The position numbers were made by a program, and so were the translations under genes. The notes under the pieces are model-generated. The model was not told where the DNA came from, made no database searches, and was given only the letters and a program-made list of their open reading frames with translations. Shown here one piece after another: positions 1-8,050 of a DNA stretch of 13,993 nt. The stretch is from an uncultured bacterium (GTDB lineage: Bacteria > UBA4055), in contig CALMWI010000121.1 in assembly GCA_937873545.1 (NCBI GenBank), forward strand, positions 1 through 13,993, given 5' to 3'. Every line of letters starts with the position of its first letter. Position 1 is the first letter of the stretch.

Positions 1-1417
1 CATCTGTTCTTTTTCTAACTTCTTTTTCCAGACCGCTCATTTCCGCGTTCCCGCCTGCGTTGTCAGCTATCGGCCCGTAAGCGTCAGTAGCTAAAGTTAT
101 TCCCAGAGTTGAAAGCATACCGACTGCCGCAATACCTATTCCGTAAAGACCCATTCCGGTCTGTCCGAAATCCCAGCCTGAAGCGAAACCGAATGCAAGC
201 AGAGTTCCTACAGCAACGGCAACTACCGGAATCGCTGTTGAAAGCATCCCGAGCCCGAGCCCTGATATTATAACTGTGGCCGGGCCGGTAGCCGCAGCAT
301 TACCTACGTTCTGCGTTGGTTTAAATGAATGTGAAGTATAATATTCTGTTGCTTTACCGATCACGAGTCCGGTTACAAGCCCTGTAATGATAGCTGCCCA
401 TATACCGAGATAATTATTAAGATCCAGCTGCATTACCACAAAATAGGACACTATCGCAATAAGGAGCGAACTGAAATTAACGCCTCTGCCGAGAGAAGCC
501 AGAAGCTCTCTTTGTGTAGCGCCTTCTTTTGTTTTAACCATGAATATACCGATAAGCGAAAGAACGATACCTACGGCAGCTATCAGCATCGGAGCTATGA
601 TGAAATTGAACTGCATAACTGTGTCGTTCATACCTACGAACATCGCGGCACCGAGAGACGCGGTCGCAAGGATCGAACCGCAGTAAGACTCGTACAGATC
701 GGCGCCCATACCTGCAACGTCGCCCACGTTATCTCCCACGTTATCAGCTATAACAGCCGGGTTCCTCGGATCATCCTCAGGTATTCCCGCTTCGACTTTA
801 CCTACAAGATCAGCGCCTACATCGGCGGCTTTGGTGAATATTCCGCCGCCCACTCTAGCGAACAGAGCCTGGGTTGAAGCGCCCATACCGAATGTAAGCA
901 TGGTAGTCGTAATTACTATAGCATTATTTCCGTCCTGCATCGGATAAAGATAATTCATGATGATAAACCAGATCGAAATATCTAACAGTCCCAGTCCTAC
1001 AACGACAAGACCCATAACCGCGCCTGATCTGAAAGCTACACGCAGTCCGTCGTTCAAGGATTTTTTTGCTGCCCATGCAGTCCTTGCGGAAGCGTAAGTG
1101 GCTGTTTTCATTCCGAAGAAACCTGACAGTCCGGAAAAAAATCCGCCGGTTAAAAATGCGAACCAGACGAACTCATTCTGGATCTTAAATACATACGCCA
1201 TAATTGCGAAAACAACGGCGATAACAACAAACACCATCCCCACTACTTTGTACTGCTGTTTTAAATACGCCATCGCGCCTACTCTTACATGAGCGGCGAT
1301 CTTCTTCATTTTGTCTGTACCTTCTTCTTCTCCCAATAGTTTCTTATAGAAGTAGAAAGCGAAGATAAGCGCTATTACAGAGCCTATCGGTGCGAGCCAG
1401 AACAGATTGTTGATCAT
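1..1417 (-). CDS. hppA: Membrane-bound ion-translocating pyrophosphatase, partial (C-terminus missing)
   Basis: Integral membrane pyrophosphatase that couples hydrolysis of inorganic pyrophosphate to export of Na+ or H+ across the inner membrane. About 472 N-terminal residues are visible (families run about 650-750); the frame stays open to the left edge. Visible signatures: many hydrophobic helices beginning at residue 3; a substrate loop around residues 214-232 containing DDPRNP and the metal-binding DNVGDNVGD; then GMGADLYESYCGS, with Glu at about residue 243; and near the edge a second site with DAYGPIADNAGGNAEMS. The Glu position and the GMGADLYES context resemble K+-dependent, often Na+-pumping, members. 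The later GNTTAA/GNTTKA segment that separates K+-dependent from independent enzymes lies just outside. The ATG is supported by an upstream AGAGG. It is the last visible gene of the operon, 20 bp after the YfhO-family gene. Family is certain; ion specificity is inference. Confidence 0.95.
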   Translation of the reverse strand, partial: MINNLFWLAPIGSVIALIFAFYFYKKLLGEEEGTDKMKKIAAHVRVGAMAYLKQQYKVVGMVFVVIAVVFAIMAYVFKIQNEFVWFAFLTGGFFSGLSGFFGMKTATYASARTAWAAKKSLNDGLRVAFRSGAVMGLVVVGLGLLDISIWFIIMNYLYPMQDGNNAIVITTTMLTFGMGASTQALFARVGGGIFTKAADVGADLVGKVEAGIPEDDPRNPAVIADNVGDNVGDVAGMGADLYESYCGSILATASLGAAMFVGMNDTVMQFNFIIAPMLIAAVGIVLSLIGIFMVKTKEGATQRELLASLGRGVNFSSLLIAIVSYFVVMQLDLNNYLGIWAAIITGLVTGLVIGKATEYYTSHSFKPTQNVGNAAATGPATVIISGLGLGMLSTAIPVVAVAVGTLLAFGFASGWDFGQTGMGLYGIGIAAVGMLSTLGITLATDAYGPIADNAGGNAEMSGLEKEVRKRTD

Positions 1418-1437
1418 AATTACCTCTTTTATTTAAT

Positions 1438-3801
1438 TTAATCTTTTTTCTTTAACCGGACAAAAATAATGACAATTAAAAGAAAAATCAACCCCGTAAT
1501 TGTTGAATATTTTCCGATTATATAAGGTTTTGAGACATATTTAAATACTATTTTATGATCGCCTTTTTCAAGCTCTATCGCTCTGAATGTCAGGTCTGCT
1601 TTATAGATCTCCAGCTCTTTTCCGTTCTGATCATATGCGTGCCAGTAAGGAAAATAATTGTCGGTCATAACAACCAGACCGTTTGAATTCATTTTCACCT
1701 CAAGTCCGATCTCATTCCCTGTATATTTATAGCTTATGACTTCTCCTTTAGCTGTAGAATCGTGTGTAAAGTTGAGTTGAGGTTCCTTCTCAAGGATCAC
1801 TGAAGCTGCGGGATTAAAATCTGATTTCAGCCTGTCAACTATCTTATCTTCGTCTGTAATGACTTCATATCCGCTGACGACAAATGCTCTGGGCAGATAA
1901 TTTGTGTTGGGAATGACCTCTCCTTTAGCATCTTTCGGCTGGTACATCAGGAACCTTACTCCTGCCAGATTCAGAAAATTGTTATTGTAATATTCATTCA
2001 GATTTCCGGTTAAATTCTCGTCCGTATTGACGCCTTCATTGTTGACCCCTCTGAATTTCCTGAACCATTTAAGCTCGTTGTCGTGGAATCCCGTCAGGGT
2101 GGTCACCCTGTGGATCGGCAGCTGGTTAGGCCCGAACATGTTAAGGTCGTACACTCTAAAATAACCTTCCTGCGATTCGAGCTCTCTCAACTGCTGCGTG
2201 AGTTCAATATCGGTAAATTTAATTCCCAGACCGTCTTTTGAGACCGTTTGTATGAATTTATTGTTTACGCGGTAAGTGTCTATAAAGAAAAGTGCCGATA
2301 TGACAACAATGAACGCTAAGCTGTTATAAGAATTCTTCAGGTACAGATAGATCGCTGAAAGTGATGCTGTTATGAGGAAAGTCGAGATAACGATCCCGCT
2401 TCGAATTACGCTCATGTATTCCGGTGAAGGCATCCTCGCCGGTTCAAATACGGACTTATAAACATCCATCACCGCAGGTAAAGCAAATGATTTTATAATC
2501 CCCGCCGCAAAAACAACGGCCGCCGTGATCAGCAGAGGTTTAAGATATTTCTCCGCCTTCCCTTCCTCTTTCACTTGAATTATGTGATCGATCAGAACAG
2601 CCGAAACAGCCGAAAGAACGAACGAGAGAATGAAAAGGATCATTCCCTGACCCCTGAACATCTTAACGCCCGGAATGAGCGTATAAGCAAGCCTGAACAA
2701 AGGCGTATGATCAACAAGAGAATATAAAACTGAGAACATACCGAAAGAAGAGAAGAAAACGATGTCTTTTCTGAATCTGCCCCTGTAAAAAAATATCGCT
2801 AGAATGGTTAAAACGAGTATTATTACTCCAGAATATTCGCTGTTGAGCTTGAATGCGTTCCTTCCCCAATAGGAATTTCCGCCGTCTTCGACTACTTTTT
2901 TCTGTTCTTCGTAGGTCTGGACATGGGATATCCGGTTCTCTCCGCAAAATTCAGGCACGACCAGCGACATTGCCTCTTCAGGATGCATCCCCCACGATAC
3001 GGCATGTTCGAATGAAGTTTTTGCCTCCGTTCCTCTTATCGAAAATTCTTTTGTGTACATGTAGGGAGGGATCAGCTGAACCGCGCCAATAAAAAGCGCG
3101 AGGACGATTCCTGCCCAGAACAGACCGAATTTATATGCTGAACCCGACAGCTTTCTGCTTTCGAAATATTCGATTACGATCCTGTAGAACATATACAGAA
3201 AGTAAAACCATAGTGCAAAATATGTTGTCTGAAGGTGTGAAGAGAGTATCATGAATCCCACTACCGCACCGAAATAAAGGAAGTTCAGTTTTCCTTTTGA
3301 TTCGATTCCTTTATATAAAAAATTCATCCCGAGAGGAAGAAGCGCGGCCACATACATTTTAGCGTCATGCCCGGGATATACCAGAGTTACGATCATGGGA
3401 GCGGTCATGTAGGCGACCGAACCTGCGAAAGCGGATAACTTTTTCAATCCGTAATTTTTAAGAAATACGAACATAAAAGCGCCTGACAGAAAAACATGCA
3501 GAACCAGCTTTAATCCCAGAGCTTTATGCAGCGGGATAAAGAACTGTAACAAAGCGGCGGGATAAAAAGTGTCGCCGTGGGTCGCATCAACGAACGGAAG
3601 TCCGCATGAAATATATCTGTCCCATAACGGGATCTCCCAGAATTCTTTTACGAATTCCGAATAGAATTTTCTAAAGAATATTCCGCTTTCAAGCTGATCT
3701 GAGCTGAAAAGAACCCCGTTGGTAAATATGAACTTCCCGAACAGGATCAGTGTAATGGCAGTAAAGATCAGGTACGGGAGATAAATTTTAAATTTATTCA
3801 A
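1438..3801 (-). CDS. YfhO-family polytopic membrane protein (putative GT-C-like glycosyltransferase)
   Basis: A 787-residue inner-membrane protein resembling the YfhO family. There is a helix at about residues 7-27 and an extracytoplasmic loop with SSD (Asp35), WDRYISCGLPF (about 60-70) and HGDTFYP (about 75-81). About ten more hydrophobic segments follow up to about residue 510. A soluble domain of some 250 residues comes next, then a final helix near 767-782 with a lysine-rich tail. The end, with YFPYWHAY followed by a GDHKIVFKY-type strand, is typical of YfhO. In Bacillus and Listeria, members help glycosylate lipoteichoic acid on the outer face of the membrane. An acidic residue in the first outside loop is the usual GT-C catalytic feature. 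The substrate in this Gram-negative context is unknown. The start is TTG; no in-frame ATG occurs before the second hydrophobic region. It lies 26 bp after rho. Family fairly sure, function inferred. Confidence 0.85.
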   Translation of the reverse strand: MNKFKIYLPYLIFTAITLILFGKFIFTNGVLFSSDQLESGIFFRKFYSEFVKEFWEIPLWDRYISCGLPFVDATHGDTFYPAALLQFFIPLHKALGLKLVLHVFLSGAFMFVFLKNYGLKKLSAFAGSVAYMTAPMIVTLVYPGHDAKMYVAALLPLGMNFLYKGIESKGKLNFLYFGAVVGFMILSSHLQTTYFALWFYFLYMFYRIVIEYFESRKLSGSAYKFGLFWAGIVLALFIGAVQLIPPYMYTKEFSIRGTEAKTSFEHAVSWGMHPEEAMSLVVPEFCGENRISHVQTYEEQKKVVEDGGNSYWGRNAFKLNSEYSGVIILVLTILAIFFYRGRFRKDIVFFSSFGMFSVLYSLVDHTPLFRLAYTLIPGVKMFRGQGMILFILSFVLSAVSAVLIDHIIQVKEEGKAEKYLKPLLITAAVVFAAGIIKSFALPAVMDVYKSVFEPARMPSPEYMSVIRSGIVISTFLITASLSAIYLYLKNSYNSLAFIVVISALFFIDTYRVNNKFIQTVSKDGLGIKFTDIELTQQLRELESQEGYFRVYDLNMFGPNQLPIHRVTTLTGFHDNELKWFRKFRGVNNEGVNTDENLTGNLNEYYNNNFLNLAGVRFLMYQPKDAKGEVIPNTNYLPRAFVVSGYEVITDEDKIVDRLKSDFNPAASVILEKEPQLNFTHDSTAKGEVISYKYTGNEIGLEVKMNSNGLVVMTDNYFPYWHAYDQNGKELEIYKADLTFRAIELEKGDHKIVFKYVSKPYIIGKYSTITGLIFLLIVIIFVRLKKKD

Positions 3802-3814
3802 GAAATTTCCTTTT
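3802..3814 (-). promoter_or_regulatory. Ribosome binding site that fixes a TTG start
   Basis: On the minus strand AAAAGGAAA lies about 7 nt before a TTG codon at 3801. The next in-frame Met falls well after the first membrane helix and the conserved Asp35, so the TTG start is needed to keep the family's N-terminus. This is the only non-ATG start I see among the genes in the window whose starts are visible. Confidence 0.7.
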
Positions 3815-3827
3815 ATGATATGACTTT

Positions 3828-5126
3828 CTACATTGAAGATCCGCTGGTCATAAGTTTAAACAGCTCCAGGTTGTTCTCCGTCTGACCTATCTTCTCTTTC
3901 ATGAACTTCATAGATTCGATATTCGACATCGGCGCAAGCATCTTTCTTAATATCCAGATCTTGTTGAGAGTGGATGCCTCAAGCAGCAGCTCTTCTTTTC
4001 TCGTACCTGATTTGTTAATATCAATAGCGGGATAAATTCTCATTTCGGCCAGCCTTCTGTCCAGAACGAGCTCGAGGTTACCCGTACCTTTGAATTCCTC
4101 AAAAATAACCTCGTCCATACGGCTTCCGGTATCTATCAGGGCTGTGGCTATAATAGTCAGACTTCCGCCTTCCTCGAGATTCCTTGCCGCGCCGTAAAAT
4201 CTTTTCGGTTCATAAAGAGCGTTCGCGTCAACACCTCCGGAAAGTATTCTTCCGCTGTGCGGCGCCGCTGCGTTATATGCCCTTGCCAGCCTCGTGATAC
4301 TGTCGAGCAGAATTACGACATCCTTGCCGTATTCGACTTCCCTCTTAGCTTTATCAAGGACCATTCTGGCAACTGAAATGTGTTTTTCCGGTTTTTCGTC
4401 GAAAGTTGAGCTTATTACCTCTCCCTTGATGCTTCTCTGCATCTCGGTGACCTCTTCGGGTCTTTCATCAACCAGAAGCATCATTATTTTCGCCTGCGGA
4501 TGATTCTCGGCTATTGCGTTTGCTATCTGCCTCATTATCGTGGTCTTTCCGGCTTTTGGAGGCGATACTATAAGAGCTCTCTGGCCTTTTCCCAGTGGCG
4601 AGAACAGATCAAGTATCCTCAATGTTTCATTCTCGATACCGAACTTTTTGTTCTCGAGCTTGAACCTGTCGTTCGGATGCAGAGGCGTCAGGTTTTCGAA
4701 CATTATTATCTTTTTAATCGTTTCGGGATCAAAATCGTTTACGCTGTCAACTTTTAACAGAGCAAAATACTTCTCCCCTTCTTTCGGAGCTCTGATCTGA
4801 CCTGAAACATAATGACCGGTCCTGAGCCCGAATTTTTTTATCTGGGCAGGCGACACATATATGTCATTTTTCCCCTGCTGATAATTTGTATTCGGGGATC
4901 TTAAAAAGCCGTACTTGTTATCTTTGTCGAGAGCGATGATCTCCAGAAGCCCGTCGCCTTCCAGTCCCTCTTCCTCCTGAGTGTTTCCTTCCAGGATCTT
5001 AAAGATAAGTTCCTGTTTGAGCAGCGTGGCATAATCATCGATTCCCTGTTTGATCGCGATCTCGGTCAGTTCTCTGACCGTCATGCTTTTCAGCGTTTTT
5101 AAATCCATCTTTTGCAGATCTTCCAT
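3828..5126 (-). CDS. rho: Transcription termination factor Rho
   Basis: Hexameric RNA-dependent ATPase/translocase that ends transcription of untranslated RNA. At 432 residues it is close to E. coli Rho (419), without the long N-terminal insertions seen in some phyla. Visible in order: a short helical Rho N-terminal (SAP-like) domain, about 8-46; an acidic linker; a cold-shock/OB RNA-binding fold, about 57-130, with YGFLR; P-loop SPPKAGKTT at about 188-196; DERPEEVTEM; Walker B VVILLDSITRLARAYN; the GGVDANAL R/Q-loop region; and DTGSRMDEVIFEEFKGTGN with SGTRKEELL near the C-terminus. All key ATPase segments are present. The ATG follows AAGGAAG at good spacing. It sits 21 bp after folC and 26 bp before the YfhO gene, deep in the operon, with no leader of its own that could support the autoregulation known for rho elsewhere. 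Confidence 0.98.
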   Translation of the reverse strand: MEDLQKMDLKTLKSMTVRELTEIAIKQGIDDYATLLKQELIFKILEGNTQEEEGLEGDGLLEIIALDKDNKYGFLRSPNTNYQQGKNDIYVSPAQIKKFGLRTGHYVSGQIRAPKEGEKYFALLKVDSVNDFDPETIKKIIMFENLTPLHPNDRFKLENKKFGIENETLRILDLFSPLGKGQRALIVSPPKAGKTTIMRQIANAIAENHPQAKIMMLLVDERPEEVTEMQRSIKGEVISSTFDEKPEKHISVARMVLDKAKREVEYGKDVVILLDSITRLARAYNAAAPHSGRILSGGVDANALYEPKRFYGAARNLEEGGSLTIIATALIDTGSRMDEVIFEEFKGTGNLELVLDRRLAEMRIYPAIDINKSGTRKEELLLEASTLNKIWILRKMLAPMSNIESMKFMKEKIGQTENNLELFKLMTSGSSM

Positions 5127-5147
5127 TTGTTCTTCCTTTGTTTTATA

Positions 5148-6410
5148 TTATTTTTTTATTTTCAGCTGGTCTAAAAGGTCTCCCAATATGAAATGGGAAC
5201 CTGCGGCAACGATCAAATCGCCTTTCATATAATTTTTTTCAGCCTCGGCATAAGCCTCGCACGGCTTTATGAAATAGGCTGCTGTCCTATCTTTAATTAA
5301 ATATTTGTCTTTTTTCATAGTTTCTATATCGAGCATTCTTTTGTTTTCTGCCTGAGTGAAATATTTCTTCGCTTTGATCTGCGAGATAAATTTCAATGCT
5401 TTTTCGTAGTCTTTATCACGAACCATCCCGAGTATAAGATGAACGGTGCGGTAATCTGAATTTTCAAGGTCATGCTTTAGAAATGTCAGTCCTTCTATGT
5501 TATGGGCGGCATCGATCATGAAAAGCGGATCCTCTGACATCAATTCCATCCTGCCTTTGACTTTTATGCCTGAAAGTGCCTGAGCTGTTTTTGCGGGATC
5601 TAAATTGATTTTTTTTGAAATAATTTTAAGAGCGGTTAAGGCAGTCCTAAGGTTATCTTCCTGATATTTCCCTTTTAACTTTATTATGGAAGACCGCTTT
5701 TCTCCGTTCATGTAGAAATTTAATTTTTTCTCACCGTTTGAGCTTATGAATTTAAATTTTTTCTTTTTTACTAAATGAAGCTCAGAACTGTTCTTTTTGG
5801 CGTATGACCTGAGCACTTTACGCACTGATTCTCTTCTGTAATTCGCTACAACAGGAACTCCATTTTTAAATATCCCTGCCTTCTCTCTAGCTATCTGAAC
5901 TATCGAATCCCCCAATTGCTTCTGATGGTCAAAATCTATTCCTGTGATCACTGATACGACGGGAGTAATAATATTGGTGGCGTCAAGTCTGCCTCCCAGT
6001 CCTGTTTCTATTACCGCGATATCGACTTTTTTATCTATGAAATATTTTAGCGCGATCGCTGTGTTGGCCTCAAAAAATGTGCAGTTGAATTTCTCTATGC
6101 CTTCTTTAAAGTATTGAATGTATTCAGATAATTCTTCGTCTGAAATTTCAATATTATCTATTTTTATTCTCTCATTAAATCTCTGAATATGTGGCGATGT
6201 GAATAGACCTGTCTTATATCCGTTCGCCGTCATTGCCTGCGATATGATATTTGAAACAGAACCTTTCCCGTTGGTTCCTGCTATATGTACCGTAACCAGT
6301 TCTCTATGGTCGGTCTTAGTGTAGGCAAGCAGGTCAAGAATGTTCTTTAGCCCCATTTTCATTCCGAACATGCCGCGGTCGAACAGATATTGAATTTCTT
6401 CTCTTATCAT
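5148..6410 (-). CDS. folC: Folylpolyglutamate synthase / dihydrofolate synthase
   Basis: Mur-ligase-like cytoplasmic enzyme that uses ATP to add glutamate to folates, and in many bacteria also to dihydropteroate to form dihydrofolate. At 420 residues it has family length. Visible motifs: P-loop HIAGTNGKGSV (about 42-52); TSPHIQRFNERI (folate loop); ETGLGGRLDATN; FDHQKQLGDS followed by REKAGIFK with the carbamylatable/metal-site Lys; and the second-domain motif IDAAHN with Asp at about residue 300. Whether it has both activities or only the polyglutamylating one cannot be read here. The ATG lies only 5 bp after the pyrG stop, with a weak AGG overlapping that stop, so translation is probably coupled to pyrG. 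Codon use matches its neighbours. Confidence 0.96.
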   Translation of the reverse strand: MIREEIQYLFDRGMFGMKMGLKNILDLLAYTKTDHRELVTVHIAGTNGKGSVSNIISQAMTANGYKTGLFTSPHIQRFNERIKIDNIEISDEELSEYIQYFKEGIEKFNCTFFEANTAIALKYFIDKKVDIAVIETGLGGRLDATNIITPVVSVITGIDFDHQKQLGDSIVQIAREKAGIFKNGVPVVANYRRESVRKVLRSYAKKNSSELHLVKKKKFKFISSNGEKKLNFYMNGEKRSSIIKLKGKYQEDNLRTALTALKIISKKINLDPAKTAQALSGIKVKGRMELMSEDPLFMIDAAHNIEGLTFLKHDLENSDYRTVHLILGMVRDKDYEKALKFISQIKAKKYFTQAENKRMLDIETMKKDKYLIKDRTAAYFIKPCEAYAEAEKNYMKGDLIVAAGSHFILGDLLDQLKIKK

Positions 6411-6415
6411 TTTAC

Positions 6416-8032
6416 CTATTTCTGAAAATTTATCGCCGCTTTTACGAAATCCCTGAAAAGCGGATGCGTTTTTGTAAGCCTCGATTTAAGCTCGGGATGA
6501 TACTGTACTCCCACGAACCAGGGATGATCAGGCATCTCAATCGCTTCAACCAGATTCAGCATCTTATTTTTACCTGCAAGTACAAGTCCGCAGTCTTCGA
6601 GAGTGTTTATATATTCGTTGTTCACTTCAAATCTGTGTCTGTGCCTTTCTGATATGGTGGTTTTCTGATAAGCATTGAACATATTGGTGCCTTTCTCGAT
6701 CTCGCACTCAAAAGCTCCAAGCCTCATCGTTCCGCCTTTTATCTTGATCTTTTTCTGATCCGCCATTAAATCTATTACAGGGAATTTCAGTTTTCTTGCG
6801 AATTCGGTTGAATTGGCATTTTTCATTCCTCCGACATTGCGCGCAAATTCTATTACTGCGCACTGCATGCCTAAGCATATGCCAAAAAAAGGCACTTTTT
6901 TCTCTCTTGCATATTTTACGGCCAGCAGCTTTCCCTCGATGCCTCTGTCGCCGAATCCTCCGGGCACCAGTATGCCTGATACATCTGATAGGATATCCGC
7001 CGGTCCGCTGTGCTCTATGTCCTCGCTGTTGACCCATTTAAGCTCAACTTTGGCTTTGTTCTCGCTCCCTGCATGAACAAATGCCTCTATTATGCTCTTG
7101 TAGGAATCTTTTAGTCCGACATATTTTCCCACTATGGCTATTTTTACATTGTGTGCGGGTGTTTTTATGTATTTCACGAATTTTTTCCATTCTTCGAGAT
7201 CAGATTCGGGAGCTTCGATCCCGAGTTTTTCGCAAATAATCTCGTCCAGCTTATAATTGTTGAACTCAATCGGCACCTGATATATTGTTGGCTGGTCTTT
7301 AGCTTCTATCACGCATCTTTTTTCGACATTGCAGAATAAAGCGATCTTTTCTTTTGCGCTTTTTGGAATAGGCTGTTCTGTTCTTGCTATCAGAATATCG
7401 GGCTGTATTCCGAGTTCTAAAAGATTCTTAACTGAATGTTGAGTCGGTTTTGTCTTGATCTCTCCGGCAGCTGCTATATAAGGCACATAAGTAAGATGCA
7501 CATAAAGTGCGTTCTGACTCCCCGCGTCGTATTTTATCTGCCTTATCGCTTCAATAAAAGGAAGACTTTCAATATCGCCTACCGTACCTCCGATCTCAAC
7601 AATAAGCACATCAAGTTTGCCTTCGTCAGATATGAACTGTATCCTGTTCTTGATTTCATTTGTTACGTGCGGAATTACCTGAACGGTTCCTCCCAGATAG
7701 TCGCCTCTTCTTTCGTTTGAAAGGACGGTCTCATATATCTGGCCTGCCGTTGCGTTGTTCATTTTTGACATATTGACATCAATAAATCTTTCGTAGTGCC
7801 CCAGATCGAGATCTGTTTCAGCGCCGTCTTCGGTAACATACACCTCTCCGTGCTGCATCGGGGACATAGTTCCAGGATCAAGATTAAGATAAGGATCAAG
7901 CTTCAGAATCGACACTTTCAACCCTCTTTGTTTAAGAAGAAGCCCGATGCTTGCCGCGGCAATTCCCTTGCCCAGAGCAGAGACTACTCCTCCCGTCACA
8001 AAAATGAATTTGGTACCTGTTTTTTTCTGCAT
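6416..8032 (-). CDS. pyrG: CTP synthase (glutamine-hydrolysing)
   Basis: Converts UTP to CTP using ATP and glutamine-derived ammonia. The 538 residues match the family (E. coli 545). The N-terminal synthetase domain begins with KFIFVTGGVVSALGKG (P-loop at about 18-23), then LDPYLNLDPGTMSP and EDGAETDLDLGHYERF. The C-terminal class I glutamine amidotransferase domain carries GGFGDRG, the nucleophile elbow FGICLGMQ (Cys386, matching E. coli Cys379) and YHPEL (His512, Glu514) to complete the triad. The enzyme looks intact. The start follows AAGGAA at good spacing, 18 bp after mutS. CTP is the co-substrate for CMP-KDO formation, and pyrG commonly lies near KDO genes in Gram-negative genomes; that fits the KDO-pathway isomerase two genes upstream. 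Confidence 0.98.
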   Translation of the reverse strand: MQKKTGTKFIFVTGGVVSALGKGIAAASIGLLLKQRGLKVSILKLDPYLNLDPGTMSPMQHGEVYVTEDGAETDLDLGHYERFIDVNMSKMNNATAGQIYETVLSNERRGDYLGGTVQVIPHVTNEIKNRIQFISDEGKLDVLIVEIGGTVGDIESLPFIEAIRQIKYDAGSQNALYVHLTYVPYIAAAGEIKTKPTQHSVKNLLELGIQPDILIARTEQPIPKSAKEKIALFCNVEKRCVIEAKDQPTIYQVPIEFNNYKLDEIICEKLGIEAPESDLEEWKKFVKYIKTPAHNVKIAIVGKYVGLKDSYKSIIEAFVHAGSENKAKVELKWVNSEDIEHSGPADILSDVSGILVPGGFGDRGIEGKLLAVKYAREKKVPFFGICLGMQCAVIEFARNVGGMKNANSTEFARKLKFPVIDLMADQKKIKIKGGTMRLGAFECEIEKGTNMFNAYQKTTISERHRHRFEVNNEYINTLEDCGLVLAGKNKMLNLVEAIEMPDHPWFVGVQYHPELKSRLTKTHPLFRDFVKAAINFQK

Positions 8033-8050
8033 TTTATATTCCTTTTTATT

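Noticed and set aside
512..877. 121-codon open frame on the plus strand
   Set aside because: Antisense to the conserved pyrophosphate-binding region of hppA, with a Tyr/His/Arg-rich protein unlike a real gene.
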